Shown: piece after piece, positions 24,570 to 36,729 of the stretch
Position numbering within the stretch: the first letter of the stretch is position 1
How the letters are laid out: every line of letters begins with the position of its first letter
Source of the DNA: Phalacrocorax aristotelis
Lineage: Eukaryota > Chordata > Aves > Suliformes > Phalacrocoracidae
Length of the DNA: 64,000 nucleotides
Assembly: GCF_949628215.1 (NCBI RefSeq)
Contig: NC_134279.1
Coordinates: 15,483,541-15,547,540, forward strand
Reading direction: 5' to 3'
Translations under genes and position numbers: made by a program
Notes under the pieces: generated by a model
Told to the model about the DNA's origin: nothing
Database searches by the model: none
The model's input: the letters and a program-made list of their open reading frames with translations, nothing else

Positions 24570-26540
24570 CAGGCAAGAGCCTGTGGGGACGCAGAGGGTT
24601 GGTCCCCCTGGAGGAATGCAGATGTGGGTAAGTGCAGGTGTCTGGGGATTACAAGTGGCTCAGGGCAGGGAGCTGGTACTTTTAACTGTGTCCCCTGTGT
24701 CCAGAGGGCTGCCAGCAACAGCCCTGGCATAGCCTGGCCCCAGAGGATGCACAGGTCAGGGGGCAGCAGCTTGCTCTGGCTGCAGCCTCAGCCTGGGAGG
24801 CCATAGAGGTCCATCCCTGCCCCAGATGCAGCCCTATTGCTCAGTGCAGTGTCCCTGGCTGCTCACGGGCTTTGGGGGACAGAGACACCCACCAGAGGGG
24901 GACGGGGTGATCTGGGGTGCAGCTCCCCAAAGCAGTGCTGCTCCTTGGGCACCACCAACTGCCCAGAGGAACCCCACAAGAGCAGCCTCACCCAAACCCA
25001 TCCAGGACTGACTGACAGGCATGGGACAGGGATGAATGAGAGCAGCTGGCACAGACCACTGCCAAAGCCACCTCCTGTAGTCAGTGGGTCCCTTGTTCAA
25101 AACCAGCATAGTAAAGGCTGGGCCAGCCCGGTCCTGTGGAGTCTCCAGAGAGGCATAACAGGTAAGAAAACACCCTGGTCCTGCTGGGATACAGGTGACT
25201 TGGAAAGCCAAAGTTATCCCATGATACCAGGCTGTCACTGATGCCTTAAAACAAAAAGGTTGTGGGGAAAAAAAAAGGAGGAGGAGAATAGTTAAAACAT
25301 ATGCATAAATGCAAGAAGTGTTGATTTCAGTTAAAATAAAAATCTTGGGTTTATTTTCATAGAAAAGATAGAGGATTGGGGAAGACTTTTCTACAGTATC
25401 TTAGCTAAAAGATTGCATCGGCTTAAGGGAACAACAACTCAGTTGTGACAGACTGTTAGTATCCACCCCAAAGGCCCCAGGACAGGGACTCCATCCCAGC
25501 CAGAACTTGTGCCACATGCAGCCATGGGGCATGGGGACTGCTGCTGGGGCAGGGCCAGCTCTGACAGGGGATTCCTGCCACTGAGGTGCCTCACCTGGGG
25601 GTGCTCTGGGGCATGTCCATGTCCCCTGATGTCCCTGGGACATGCTGCTGCCCTGGTTGTTCTGTTCTGATGGTGCTCAGGCTGAGGGCTGTGGTGCTTC
25701 TGGGGCAGGACAGCTGCAGAGATGCTGAGTTGTGGCACACAGCACTGGGTACAGCAGCTGGTGTTGTCTTCTGCCCCAGTCTGCAGGGATTCCATGGGAA
25801 AAACGAGATCTCTGTGGGAAAACAAGCTGACCACATCTCTTATTGATGTGAAGAGGGTGAAACAGCCAGAGCATTTCCTGGAGCCACATGCCAGTGACTG
25901 CCTATGCAGGGGTTGTCTGGCAGTGACAGGCTGCACTGGGACCAGCATGGGACGGTCCTGTGCTTCCTCATCTGCCCACCCACAGAGTGCAGTGCCCTGG
26001 GCAGCCCTGGCCAGGGCTGCTCACCCTGCGCCAGAGCCAGTGGCGTCCTGGCCAGCAGCCACCAGTAACCACCAACACTTACCAGGACAGTGTCACCACC
26101 AGGAACCTGGATGTTGTCACTGTCACCTCCACACCTGCAGTGCTGGTCAGTCTCTCTGGTGGCTGCACAGCAGCAGGACAGTGCTAGGGGCTGCAGCAGC
26201 ATCAGTGACAGCAGAGCAGAGGCCCAGCACCCCCTGCCCACAGGATTTCCCTCCTCAGGGGATACTTGGGCTGCTCACCCCTTGAACATCTGCCCCAGCC
26301 TCCTACCCTCACCTTTGTAACCCCTTCAGCCCACACCCCCTGCGTATGTACCCCTGGGACTTGCACCCCCAGGCAGCATGCAGCCCCCTAGGCCTGTTAG
26401 GATACCCTGTACCCCCCTGCCTTCAGGACATCACAGAGCAGAGGAAGAAGAGCAAAGATTTGAGGGCAGGGAGGGTTAACCACGGCTGGGGCTCTGCTGC
26501 CTGCAGGCAGTACAGGTCCAGGAGTGTCTTCCCCCCCCCA
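24570..26540. other. No recognisable gene
   Basis: Moderately GC-rich sequence with overlapping short open frames on both strands. None has a recognisable motif, and no convincing exon pair was found. Confidence 0.5.
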
Positions 26541-26599
26541 GAGAAAACAAACAGGACTGGCAAGAGCTGGCAGGACAGAGCTGGAACATGGTGGGTAGT

Positions 26600-27098
26600 G
26601 GTGAAATGGCGGCAGAACGGACAAGACCTGGCACTTGGCCTTGTTACACCTCATACAATTGGCCTCGGCCTGTCAATCCAGCCTGTCCAGATCCCTCTGC
26701 AGAGCCTTCCTACCCCTGAGCAGATAAACACTCCTGCCCAATTTTGTGTCATCTGCAAACTTACTGAGGGTGCACTTGATCCCCTCATCCAGATCATCGA
26801 TAAAGACATTAAACAAGGCTGGCCCCAGAACTGAGCCCTGGGGCACACCACTTGTGACCTGCCACCAAGTGGATCTAACTGTGTTCACCACAACTCTCTG
26901 GGCTTGGCCATCCAGACAGTTTTTTACCCAGTGAAGAGTACCTCTGTCTAAGCCATGAGCCACCAGCTTCTCTAGGAGGATACTGTAGGAGACAGTGTCA
27001 AAGGCTTTGCTAAAGTCCAGGTAGACAACATCCGCAGCCTTTCCCTCATCCACTAGGTGGGTCACCTGGTCATAGAAGGAAATGAGGTTGAGAGGGCT
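26600..27098 (-). mobile_element. CR1 LINE fragment (reverse-transcriptase domain)
   Basis: Minus-strand reading gives the CR1 reverse transcriptase: [14 protein letters not shown], then [20 protein letters not shown], then the active-site box FADDTKL and the following DLDRLDRWAEAN-type stretch. About 150 residues are open between 26,673 and 27,065, and the match continues further on each side. It is 5'-truncated, as CR1 copies usually are, and the usual 3' UTR and tail are not evident, so it is also cut at its 3' side. Confidence 0.92.
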
Positions 27099-27114
27099 TG
27101 TTATTGGGAAAAGC

Positions 27115-27545
27115 TGTGGTAACTTAGCAGATACAGCAGTGATATTTTTGGGGTGAAAATGGTTAACAGAGGGTACAGAATGGACATTTTTGGGGAGAAA
27201 GCTGGGGTAACTTTGAGGGGACAGAGGTGATTTTTTGAGGAAGTAGCTGGGTCAACTCGGGACAGAGGTGACATTTTGGAGGAAGAAATTGAGGTATCTT
27301 GGGACAAAATAAGCTCTTATTGTGTAGAAAGCTGAAGTAACTTAGAGGGGACATTTCTGGGGAAAAAATGAAACTAACTTAGGGGGAGAGTGACAATTTT
27401 TAGGGAAAAGCTGAGGTACCTCAGAGGGGACTGGGTAAGCATTTTGGAGAGAAAGGGTTAGGTTTCTTAAAGGGGACAGAACCAGCATTTTGGAGGAGAA
27501 AGATGGGGGTGACTGAGGGGACAGGGCAAGCCCCAGGGGAGAGCT
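27115..27545. repeat. Degenerate GGGGACA minisatellite
   Basis: Roughly eight or nine diverged copies of a unit of about 45-60 bases. The pattern is GGGGACAGAGGTGACATTTT, then GGAG-rich, AAAGCTGAGGTAACTTAGAG. Units differ from each other at many positions. The array begins right at the 5' side of the CR1 fragment. Confidence 0.75.
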
Positions 27546-28444
27546 CCATCACTGATGAGAGTAAAGTTGAGGTTACTTAGGATGGGGTAGGCATTTTTGA
27601 GGATGACATCTTAGGGAAGATATTGGCAGCATTTTTGTGGGAGAAGCTATGATGTTGCAAAATGCTGAAAGTAGCAGAAAGGATGATGATTTTTAGTCCA
27701 TGCTGAATGAGCTTCTTAGTTTGTGGAGTTAATTTGGCACTAGGCACTCTGGTCCAGGAGGGATGAAAAGGGGGTTATGTAGCAGGATTTTCATGGAAAA
27801 GCATCAGCATAGGGACTGATCCAATTTAACAAAGGAGCTATGGCATTTTCCTTTAGAGTTCTGAAGCCCAAGATCAAGAGAAACCCATTGTGTGAGCTGA
27901 CACAGGCAGGATGCAGGAAATACCACAAAACTTCAGATGAAATGCAAAGCGTATATTTATTTTTATTACCTCACTGCCTGGGGGATCCCTGAAGCAGCAA
28001 CCAGGCAGAGGCACACAGGCGGGGACACAGGCAATGCGGAGCTCGGTCCTTGCTAGAGGATCACTGAACCTGCTGTTTTTGCCTGTATATCAGGGATTTG
28101 CACAGGTGTAGTTTACCCCTGTGCTTTGACCTTTCCCACAGCAGGGCGGGAATCTCAAGTGTGTTCAATAGGGTGCCTCTGAGTCTATTGCAGGCCTATG
28201 TTACCTAAACACAGATGTTCTACTTGTCCAACACACAAGGGCAAACAACAATTAGTACATTATATGTGTTTTTCTACACCGTAGCTCCAAGTCACCTGAG
28301 CGTGTTTACAGTCCTCCTTGCCATTCTTCTGTTATTTTCCCACACTCATGGAGACATTGTCTCTGGCGGAAGGGAGACGAAGGATCACCAGCACCTTCTG
28401 ATAAGTTCAGCAAGAGGTTTGCCTTCAGTAAATGGGTGAGGGAG

Positions 28445-29475
28445 TGACTGTTCACTCAGCTCTTGCTTAGATTTTGGCCTGACTAAGGAAAATAAAGTTA
28501 CTGAAGTAATGGAATGTATATGAATGCCTACAGAATACACAGATCCTCCACGCTTTCCTATCCATGTGTGACAGATGCGCTCAACCCCTTGACAAGACTG
28601 GCAGTGGTTTGGTGCAGGTTACAGAAGAGGTAAAGGCCTGAGCTGTAGCCGGGCTGTGAACACCTCCAGTTTCAATCTGTTCCCTGAAAACCCACAAGGG
28701 AGCAGAGTGACACAGTGAGCATCGATGCGTGTCAGCTTGGAATACCAATCATGCAACTGACACATGAATAGTGAGTGGCTTTTCCAAGACTCATTTATCA
28801 AGGAACGAAGTTGTGGGTACAAGGTATCTCCTGCATACCTTTTCCATTGCATGTAATTTGACTACAAGCCAACCACTTTATCCTATAAATATGACAGCCT
28901 AAATGCGCCTTTTTTGAGTTCTTCCTGCTAGGCAGTGTGGCTGCATGGCGGTGATCTCCCCTTGAGCTGGGACACCTCTCAAGGTTGCTCCTCGATGCAG
29001 AGAGACCTTTTACCAATGACAGACCTTTGGTAAGCGACTGATATAGCTCATAACCTTGCAGTACAGTAACTTTGCGTGCTGAATTGACGCTACTGAAACA
29101 TTACATAAATTGTCTAGATATGATCTCTTAGATATAAACCATTAACCAAGTCTGAGACTAGGTTTGGACCTAGCCACACCTGGACTCTTCTCTGAAGAAG
29201 GAGTTTAGAAAGCAAGGGGGTCCACTTTGAACCTTGTGACTCAACGGGAGGGTCCTCCTTACCCTTTTGTGTCCCTGGTCTCTCTGTGAATCATTCTAAC
29301 TCAAGTGTAACTCAATTTTTCTTTGTATATTTCTTCCACGCAGTAATTAATAGAGTAAACCTTGCCATTGAACTTTGCTGAGTTGCACTTTTACCCATCA
29401 TATTAAAACCACTTTCGCTACTACTTTTGATGGTGGTTCTTTAAGCAACCTAAATCACTCATTCACAACAAATTG
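28445..29475 (+). mobile_element. Possible LTR and leader of a retroviral fossil
   Basis: The segment runs into a region that directly precedes retroviral pol remnants. It ends near ACAACAAATTGGTGTAGTTGG, which resembles an LTR end followed by a primer-binding site. The opening bases resemble those after the env remnant near 32,490. Boundaries are uncertain. Confidence 0.35.
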
Positions 29476-29499
29476 GTGTAGTTGGCAGGATCCTAAATC

Positions 29500-30372
29500 A
29501 GGATTCACGACACCTCCTGAATTCAGTCCCCACCAAACAGATGGTGTCTGGTGTACTGATGGGGGTGCTTGTAAAATACAGGGTAAATGGCAAGGAATGG
29601 CTGCTGCTGTGTCTGTAGCTGATGAATTTGCAGTAACTGAATGAGCAAGGAGGTTCTGCTCAATTGGCAGAGCTCTATGCCATAGTATTAGCTCTTAGAA
29701 ATGGCACACTGACTCCTATGCTGTATGGGCCAGTGCTACACAATGGCTAGGAAATTGGGCAAAACACAATTGGCAGATAGGGAATCGAGAAACATCAGAA
29801 AAATACTACTCGTGGCCAAATGGAACGATATGGCCGACCACCTAGCCAGAATGGATGTGGCAGGTTTTTTCTCTACCTTGAGTACTGAATGGTTAGGTAA
29901 ATGGCTGCTTGAATGGTTGAGACACACTAGTGTGTATCATAGAATCATATATGACCTATATCAGCATGCAGCAAGATGAAGCTGGCCAATTTCTGAACAA
30001 GAAGGTCATCTAGTGACCACTTGTGGATCTTGTAATGATATAAGGGATTATCTTGTCAAAAGTCAACAACAAGCGAACCTCAGGGACTGGAAGTGCTTTG
30101 GGGTACTTGGCAAGTTGAGTATGTTGGACCCATGGCATGTACTTCTGAAGGATGTAAATGTATTATGACTGGCATTGAAATAGTGAGTGGTTTGGGTCAT
30201 GTTTACCCTATATGCACTGCATCTGTGTTGGCAACTGATGCAAGAATAAACCGATGGCTTGCTGTGCACCAAATCCACATACCCTATCAACCTCAGCAAT
30301 GGTCTAGTAGAAAGATGGGATGGGTTGCTTAAACAACAGCTCAAATGTTGAAACAGTAATGCTAATTGGGGG
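29500..30372 (+). mobile_element. Retroviral pol fossil: RNase H and integrase remnants
   Basis: An RNase H-like start (TDGGACKIQGKWQGM) is followed by an AQLAELYAIVLAL-type stretch, then integrase-like pieces (a CGSC zinc-finger remnant, and GIEIVSGLGH near the catalytic core). The element is broken by several disruptions. The gag and reverse-transcriptase parts expected before it are absent from this copy. The family is uncertain. Confidence 0.7.
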
Positions 30373-30472
30373 AGGATCTTATGGGAAGCCACATGAGCAC
30401 GGAACTCACAGCAGACTCCTACTGGCAGTCCACTAGGTGGAGGTGTAAGGGACTAGAAATGTGTCTCAATAT

Positions 30473-31025
30473 TGTTGGCAGGACAGTTTTAGCCACCACG
30501 GCAACCGAGCAGGACAGTTTAACGACTGAAACCTCATCACCACAGCAACCAGGACAGTTTGACTGGACAGGAATACATATGCATCCTGTTGCCTCAGAGC
30601 ACGTAGCCCTAGTCCTCTGCACATGCGCCTGGGCCCAGGGTCAACTGACAACATATGGGGGGTTTGGACCCTCCAGTGATGGTACTGGGCATGTGTCCCC
30701 ATCACCAAATGGGAGGCGTGGGTATGCAAAACAGTTCTGAAAACAATGCTATAAAAGGTGAAACCAGTGGAGACCCGCAGGAAGGGAAGGGAAGGGAGGG
30801 AAGACAGAAGAAAGAAGAACGTTCTCCCACCGGATTTGAAGATACATTGGACCAATGGGATGCCACAGATCCGTGGTGGTAGCTATCACAACTCTTTATC
30901 TCTCCCTTTCTCACTCTTCTCTCTCTTTCTCTCCTTTTCTCTTGCATACTCGATGTTGGCCAAATAAAGTGACTTGGCAATTGACTCCATTTTGAGTCTT
31001 AATTCTGTTTCTGAGACTGTAAAAG
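30473..31025 (+). mobile_element. LTR lodged in the retroviral fossil
   Basis: It begins TGTTGGCAGGACAG, with promoter-like TATAAAA near 30,750 and AATAAAG near 30,964, then a U5-like tail ending near CTGAGACTGTAA. This layout (U3 with TATA, R with poly(A) signal, U5) is typical of a complete LTR. It interrupts the pol-to-env order of the surrounding fossil. It could be an insertion or the end of a second, different element. Ends are approximate. Confidence 0.6.
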
Positions 31026-31084
31026 AAACCTAGTCATGAGCAAATATTTGAGTTAATGAGAAGTTAAGTCCAGCTGCCCCCAAC

Positions 31085-31318
31085 TGTGTCAGGGAGGTTT
31101 AGATCGGATATTAGGAAAAATGTCTTCACTGAAAGAGTGGTCAGGCATTGGAACAGGCTGCCCAGAGAGGTGGTGGAGTCACCATCGCTGGAGGTGTTCG
31201 AAAAACATGTAGATGTGTCACTTCAGGACAGAGGTTAGGAGGCGTGGGGGTGTTGGGTTGACGGTTGGACTTGATGATCTTAGAGGTCTTTTCCAACCTT
31301 TATGATTCTATGATTGTT
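31085..31318 (+). mobile_element. CR1 LINE 3' end
   Basis: The plus strand carries the conserved CR1 3' region (CAGGCTGCCCAGAGAGGTGG, then GGTTGGACTTGATGATCTTA) and the terminal ATTCTATGATT repeat. It is 5'-truncated to about 230 bases. It sits between the inserted LTR and the env remnant. Confidence 0.93.
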
Positions 31319-31562
31319 CTAAAGCTTAGGAATTCTTAAGTCAGCTATGTAGTATTAAGTCTGGTTGGCATCCTGAAGCTGTGGTTTACTAATGTTCGTC
31401 AGAGTACCAAAACACTTTTGATTAGAATAAATATTATTTTGGGTTACATCACCTGCCTAATTTGACTTTGTGTACCTCTGTGACACCTGGTTCCTCAAAA
31501 CTGTATACTCAGAGGTAGGAAGTAAAGGTAACCTGTTAAGTGAATCTATTACTGCACAGTGA

Positions 31563-32359
31563 ATGAGAAAAATTAGAGAAGAACCCATTTACCAATATAC
31601 CCCTTTTCCCATCATTGTAGTTAACAGAATATGGGTACCAGTTCAAGGGTACAAATGGATAGATGACCAAGACAATCTAATTGATACTTGTGGATGTGAA
31701 CAATGGGGAAAACACGAATGGTACTGCTCTGAGTGCTTAGTAAGACAAGACCCATGTTCCAGTTATATATCATCAGGTACCTCTTATTTAGACTCAGTGT
31801 ATGACAATTACACAGTTGTACTTAAGGGAAAACCCAGTTGTATATGTGTGGTGTTGCCTTGTGACATTCTATGGAATGATGGGAACAAAACGATGGCTCC
31901 TGCCAAGAATGTCGGTGTAACATTACAGCTCTTGAAACCTGTGGACAACTTTACAGAAGCTATAAAGCAAACCTCACTTCAATGCTGGTGGAATCCTGGC
32001 CTACAACTTGGTCTGCACCCTTAGGACCGATATGGGACACAGTATTCTCTCAAATTGAAGAACTGGATTCCTTAATTGCCAGCTATGAGAAAGCTATTAC
32101 ATACCAAGCAACTATCGCTGTCAAACATGATACCGGGCAAATCGTCAGGATCGCTGGACATCACTGGTATGACATTTCTATGGGATACACACCATCTGCA
32201 ACCAGTATATTGCGTCTTATGTTACATCCTATGATAATTGTATTATTGTGTTCTATTTTGTTACCTTTGTTATTAGTATGCTTGTATATCTGTGTTTATC
32301 ACTTATCTTGCCATGTTGGAAGCATGTACCAGCAATTGTTAACCGATTACAAAATGTGA
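31563..32359 (+). mobile_element. Retroviral env fossil
   Basis: Two env-like open stretches: a cysteine-rich surface-like part (31,563-32,024) and a part with a strong hydrophobic membrane segment and short tail (31,982-32,359). Several N-glycosylation motifs are visible. It is broken, with at least one disruption between the two stretches. It follows the pol remnants on the same strand and probably belongs with them. I cannot name the family. Confidence 0.6.
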
Positions 32360-32573
32360 AGCCAGACTTCAGTGAAAGTGCTCAAAACTTTCCCCTACCC
32401 TCACCTCTGGCGAGGCAAGAGGAGTAACAGTACCTCCACTTACCGAGGCAATGAGTTTGCTGGATATCTGGTCTATACCAAGGGGTAGGGTGTGACTCAA
32501 CTCCTGCTTAGATTTGGCTAACCCAGCTCATGCTAAGGCCTGATGTATGCTGGGAGCTGTGTACTAGGTCAAA

Positions 32574-32771
32574 GTGAGAGCACCACTTAGGCAGGACAGG
32601 TGGCAAGAAAGAGCTAAAGGTCTCTGTGCACCCATGATTATCTGGAAATTGCTGTCTCTGGCAGCCATTATCTTTTGTCTGGCAGGTTCCTCAGAATCCA
32701 CAAACTTATGGAAATGGTACAGACCAACCCTTCAAGCTGGAGGGTATAAAACATCAGCCTATCCCTTTTGA
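32574..32771 (+). mobile_element. Second env N-terminus-like fragment
   Basis: A short open stretch with a signal-peptide-like segment (IIWKLLSLAAIIFCLAGSSE) followed by an aromatic-rich beginning. It lies after, not before, the env remnant, so it is either from another copy or rearranged. Fossil; about 65 residues remain. Confidence 0.4.
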
Positions 32772-34138
32772 AGCAGATCCAAAAGCAGCTGGCCTGCTGA
32801 CACTTTTGTGCTTCCTAGTGTGATACAGGGGGTGCCCACACCGTGATGGAGGAGGAAGGATGAGCACTCTCACCATTGGCTAGGTAACTAATTCTGTTCT
32901 TTTGCTCATAGATGCATGATAATAAGAGGTACGGGTTATAAATTATGAAACCTTATGACTTGAATGGTGACTAAATGAAATCATGCAATAGACTAGTCTG
33001 GTTAAAAGGGGATTGAGCCCATGTTTGTTTGTTGTATTTCTCAATAAGCTCATGAAATAAAGACTAAATAAGAGGGTACATTGTCCTGTAAATTTGAGAG
33101 AGCCAAACAGGGTATGATGGGGTGATGGGGAGTGGGGGAGTGAGGCCAGAGAAGAAAGGAGAGGAGGACTCCAGGATGGAAAACTGCCCTTGATGCGGGC
33201 TGCAGGTAGGTCGCAAGCCTGACTGAGGGAGTGGTGATCCAAGAGACAGTCCATCCCTGGGTGTAGCCATTAGCAGGTGATGCTTCTCAGTTCTTACTGT
33301 GTCCTTCTTCCATTGAAGCAGCTGGTGGAGAAGAAAGACGAGGCATCATGTGGAACTATGAGGCAAGGGTGAGCATGAAAGGGAGCAGTGAACTGAAGAG
33401 GGGAATGAGAAAGGCACCCTGGGCAAAGGGACCTGCCCATCACCAGAGCTGTGGTCTCACAAAAGCATCACTGGCACCTTTAGTGCCCCGGCTGGCTTTG
33501 CACTGGGCGACCTCCCTGTAACTAGGGAGAGCGACAATCCTGTAAGGAGGGTCTTGGAGAGTCCTTGTCTCTGCACCCAAGGGCGAAACTGAGATGTCTG
33601 GACCCCAAGCCCACCCTGTAAGCTGGTGAGCGCCATTTCCCCACCTGCTGGTGGCCTGGCCAGCGTGACACCCTGTCATTGAGGCATGTCACAGCATTTC
33701 CCCTTTGACCACCTGTGAAGTCCCTTGGCATGTTGAGTGCTTTGGCGTCCATGCAGCCTGGGGGCAGATCCTGAGGCTCTCCTTTCCTGCTTGCAGCTAG
33801 GGCTGGGTCCCCAAGATTTTGGCTGCACTTTGTCCTCTCTGGAAAGTCATGATTGTCCCTGCCCCTGTCGTTGTCCACGCTGGTGTGAGTGTGTGAGAGA
33901 GTGAGCTTGTCCTTTAGGCCTCTGATCAAATTGCTGCAGCTTAGCTCGCTCGGCAGGAGGTGTTTGGAGGGAGCCCCTGTAATCAGGTGGGTATCTGGCC
34001 CTGGCCTTACAGAAGCATCCAGAGTATGTGGTTCTCTGTTAACCCTCTCAAGGTTTCATAAAGGGGTTTTACCAATAGGCCATAACTGAGGATCCACTGC
34101 CTGCACCACCTGGCCATACCCAGAAATACCCTCAGCTC

Positions 34139-35700
34139 TCATACGGTTCTTGGTTCTGGAGTTTGGCAGAGAACTGCTTTTCTGTCAGCTCCCAGTCTCC
34201 ATTGTCCTTGACAAATCTCAAAACCTAAATAAATCATGTCTCTTCCCACCTTGCTTTGCTCTTCAATACACGATACCCTCCTTGTCCTAAGAAATTCAAC
34301 AGGCTTATAGTCATTTGCCAACATTCTCTCCGAGTCTTTGCAGCCAACAAAATGTCATCTACATACTGCAGTATTGTTCTCTCTGGGTTTTCCTTCCATA
34401 GTTCCAGCTCCTTTGCCAGCTGGTTACCAAATATTGTAGAACTATTCTTAAACCCCTGAGGCAGCACCATCCAGATAAGTGGTGCGTTGCCCCAGTGGTG
34501 GGGCTTTCCCATTCAAAGGCAAATATTACCTGGCTATCTTTGTCTAGAGGTATGCAGAAGAAAGCAACCTTGAGATCAAGCACAGTAAACCACTTATGCT
34601 TTTCCTTCAAGGTTGTCAGCAAGGTATACGGCTTAGCCACTACTGGGTGAATATCTTGAACAATTTCAGTTTCTTAAGTCTTGAACTAATCTATATTCTT
34701 TGCCATTTTTTAAAATTGGCAATATTGGAGTGTTATATTCTGATTTATACTCTATCAATAATCCATAATCCAAAAAAATTCATTATTAATCCTTCCAACC
34801 CCTTCCTAGCCTCCCACTTGATAGGGTACTGTTTTTGCCTTACCGGCTTAGTTCCAGAATTTAAGGCAACTTTTACTTTTTCCACCAATTTAGGCTGACC
34901 TGGGATTCTATCAGTCCATACCAAGGGTGTAACTGCATCCTCTACCCCTGCAGGAATGTCTTCCTCTGGTCTTTGTGCGTTCTGTAACATAAAAAATCTT
35001 GCTTCCACAGCTTTTGATTCAGGTATTAATAATAGCACTTCTCCATTCATAAAAGTTACCTGCACGTCTAATTTGCTCAATAAATCTCTCTCAGTCAAGG
35101 GTGCTAGACATTCAGGAACATATACAAATTTGTGCGTAAAAACTGCATTTCCAATTCTACATTTAATTGGTTGGAAGAAAGGCCTGGCCTCCTTTTCCCT
35201 GTGGCCCCAATAATAGATATGTTTTGTTTACTCAGTTTACCTGCACAGGTATTTAACACTGGACATGCCTCCCCTGTATCTATCCCCAACTTCAAGGTAA
35301 CCAGGGGTTCCATTGGGGAGACTTTTGATTCATGCCCTGGTCCCTGTCATTCTGAATCTTAACCCTTTTTCCCTAATATCAGGATTTTACTAAGCATCGC
35401 TGTGGAGGATTTACGGTAGGTGTTTTGTGGCTTTGCAGTGTCCTTGGGAGGTTCTACAGTCTGAGTTTGGTGATGCTGCAGTGTCTCTGGGGCCATACTA
35501 TGGTCAGGGTTTTGGGGGTAATGTAGCATCACTGTGGAGGTTTTACCGTCCAAGGCTGGTGGTGTTTCACTGTCGCTGGAAGTGTCACAGCCGGAGGTGG
35601 CTGCACGGGTACCACTAATTCTATGGTGCCTCCATTTTGTTTTGGCTGCCCGTTTATGACAGAGCACCACCATTTCGCACCAGGCCGCTGACATTTGTCA
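34139..35700 (-). mobile_element. Class I (gamma-like) retroviral gag-pol fossil, minus strand
   Basis: On the minus strand, in order: a gag-end-like stretch (about 35,700-35,360), a protease-like part (35,313-35,104, with LGIDTG and a GATGK flap), and reverse transcriptase (about 34,900-34,139, with WFTVLDLKVAFFCIPL, PQGFKNS and the catalytic YVDD). The order and motifs match gammaretrovirus-like class I elements. It is broken several times and lacks the later pol, env and any clear LTR. It is opposite in orientation to the fossil at 29,500-32,360, so it is a separate insertion. Confidence 0.85.
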
Positions 35701-35939
35701 ATGGCAGCACCGCGAGGGCCAGGGAGCCGCTGTTTTTGGTCATCATGATGCCCATCAGCACTGTGCTTTACTGCCTGCCCCCTTTTGACCAGGAAATCCT
35801 CAGGTGCAAGTGTACACACATGTATTTACAACATACACTGCATGTGTTTATTATAGGAATAGAAATACCGAAATATGAGTATAGTAGATAAAAATTTATA
35901 TTAGGTAAATAGATAGATATATAACAACTGTGAATATTT

Positions 35940-36540
35940 GCCGTACGTAGTGGCGGGACCGCGGGGTGGCCGCCGTTGCCGGTGCTCGGGGAGCACGCCC
36001 GCTCCCAGGCGGCTGTGCGCCAGCGTCCCCGGCGGGCGCCAGTGCCGGGCGGCGGGTGGGCGGAGGTGCCCCGCGTCCCCCGCGGCAGAAGCTGCTGCTG
36101 GCTGGGACAGGTGGCGCCCCCTCCCCGCCGGCGCTGCCAGCCGGCCCTCCGCCGCCCTGCCGAGGCAGAGGACAGCTTTCACGCTCCAGTCGCAGCCTCC
36201 ACGGGAGGGGCTGGCCCAGGGCGGCAGAGGGCGAGGCCTTCAGCCGCGGGGCGCCGTGGTGCCCTGCCCGCGGGCGGCCTCCCCGGGCCGGACTGATGGG
36301 ACGGCAGCCGGGCAGGGCGGGGATTGGCAGGCCGGCTCCGGCTGCGGCTGCGGCGGCTGGGGGCAGCGGGAGCGGGGCCGCGGGTAGCCCTGCGCGGCCG
36401 CGGGGTCCGCCTTGTCTGCAGGTCGGTCCCGGCGGGAGCCCCAGTCCGCGCGGGCGGGGCCGTGCTCTGCTCCCGGGGGCCGGGAGAGGGGGGTCTGGTC
36501 GCCTCGGTCCCCCAAGTTAGGCAGGGTGGCATGCACTCGG
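35940..36540. promoter_or_regulatory. Orphan CpG island
   Basis: About 600 bases of dense CpG with GGGGCGG-type boxes. It starts sharply after AT-rich sequence (a TAGATAGATATATAACA stretch just before) and ends near CCCCAAGTTAGG. No recognisable protein is encoded; the open frames on both strands follow from base composition. It lies between the minus-strand retroviral fossil and a repeat tract. It may be an unannotated promoter or a remote first exon of ABCG2. Confidence 0.6.
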
Positions 36541-36729
36541 CCGAACTCACCAGCTGAGCTAGTCTCTGGGGGGAAAGGTGCTGTTCTCCAGCTCTTTAGT
36601 CAAGGGTCATACAGCCACCGGTATAGTTATTAATAAACCATATTTAGGCCGTGTACAATTATGGCAGTAAACACTCAAGTTATTACATTGATTTACAACC
36701 TCGCCAAAAGCCCAGGCTTTTAAGAAGAA

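Noticed and set aside
23942-24730. 262-codon and other long frames inside the CpG island
   Set aside because: Pro/Arg/Gly/Ala-rich on all frames at once, as expected from CpG-island composition. They run through a poly(T) tract as poly-lysine.
29936-29960. ATCATAGAATCAT, resembling a CR1 tail in reverse
   Set aside because: No CR1 body beside it; the similarity is limited to about 13 bases.
35938-36557. Several 100-184 codon frames in the second CpG island
   Set aside because: Same composition effect on both strands; no recognisable domain.
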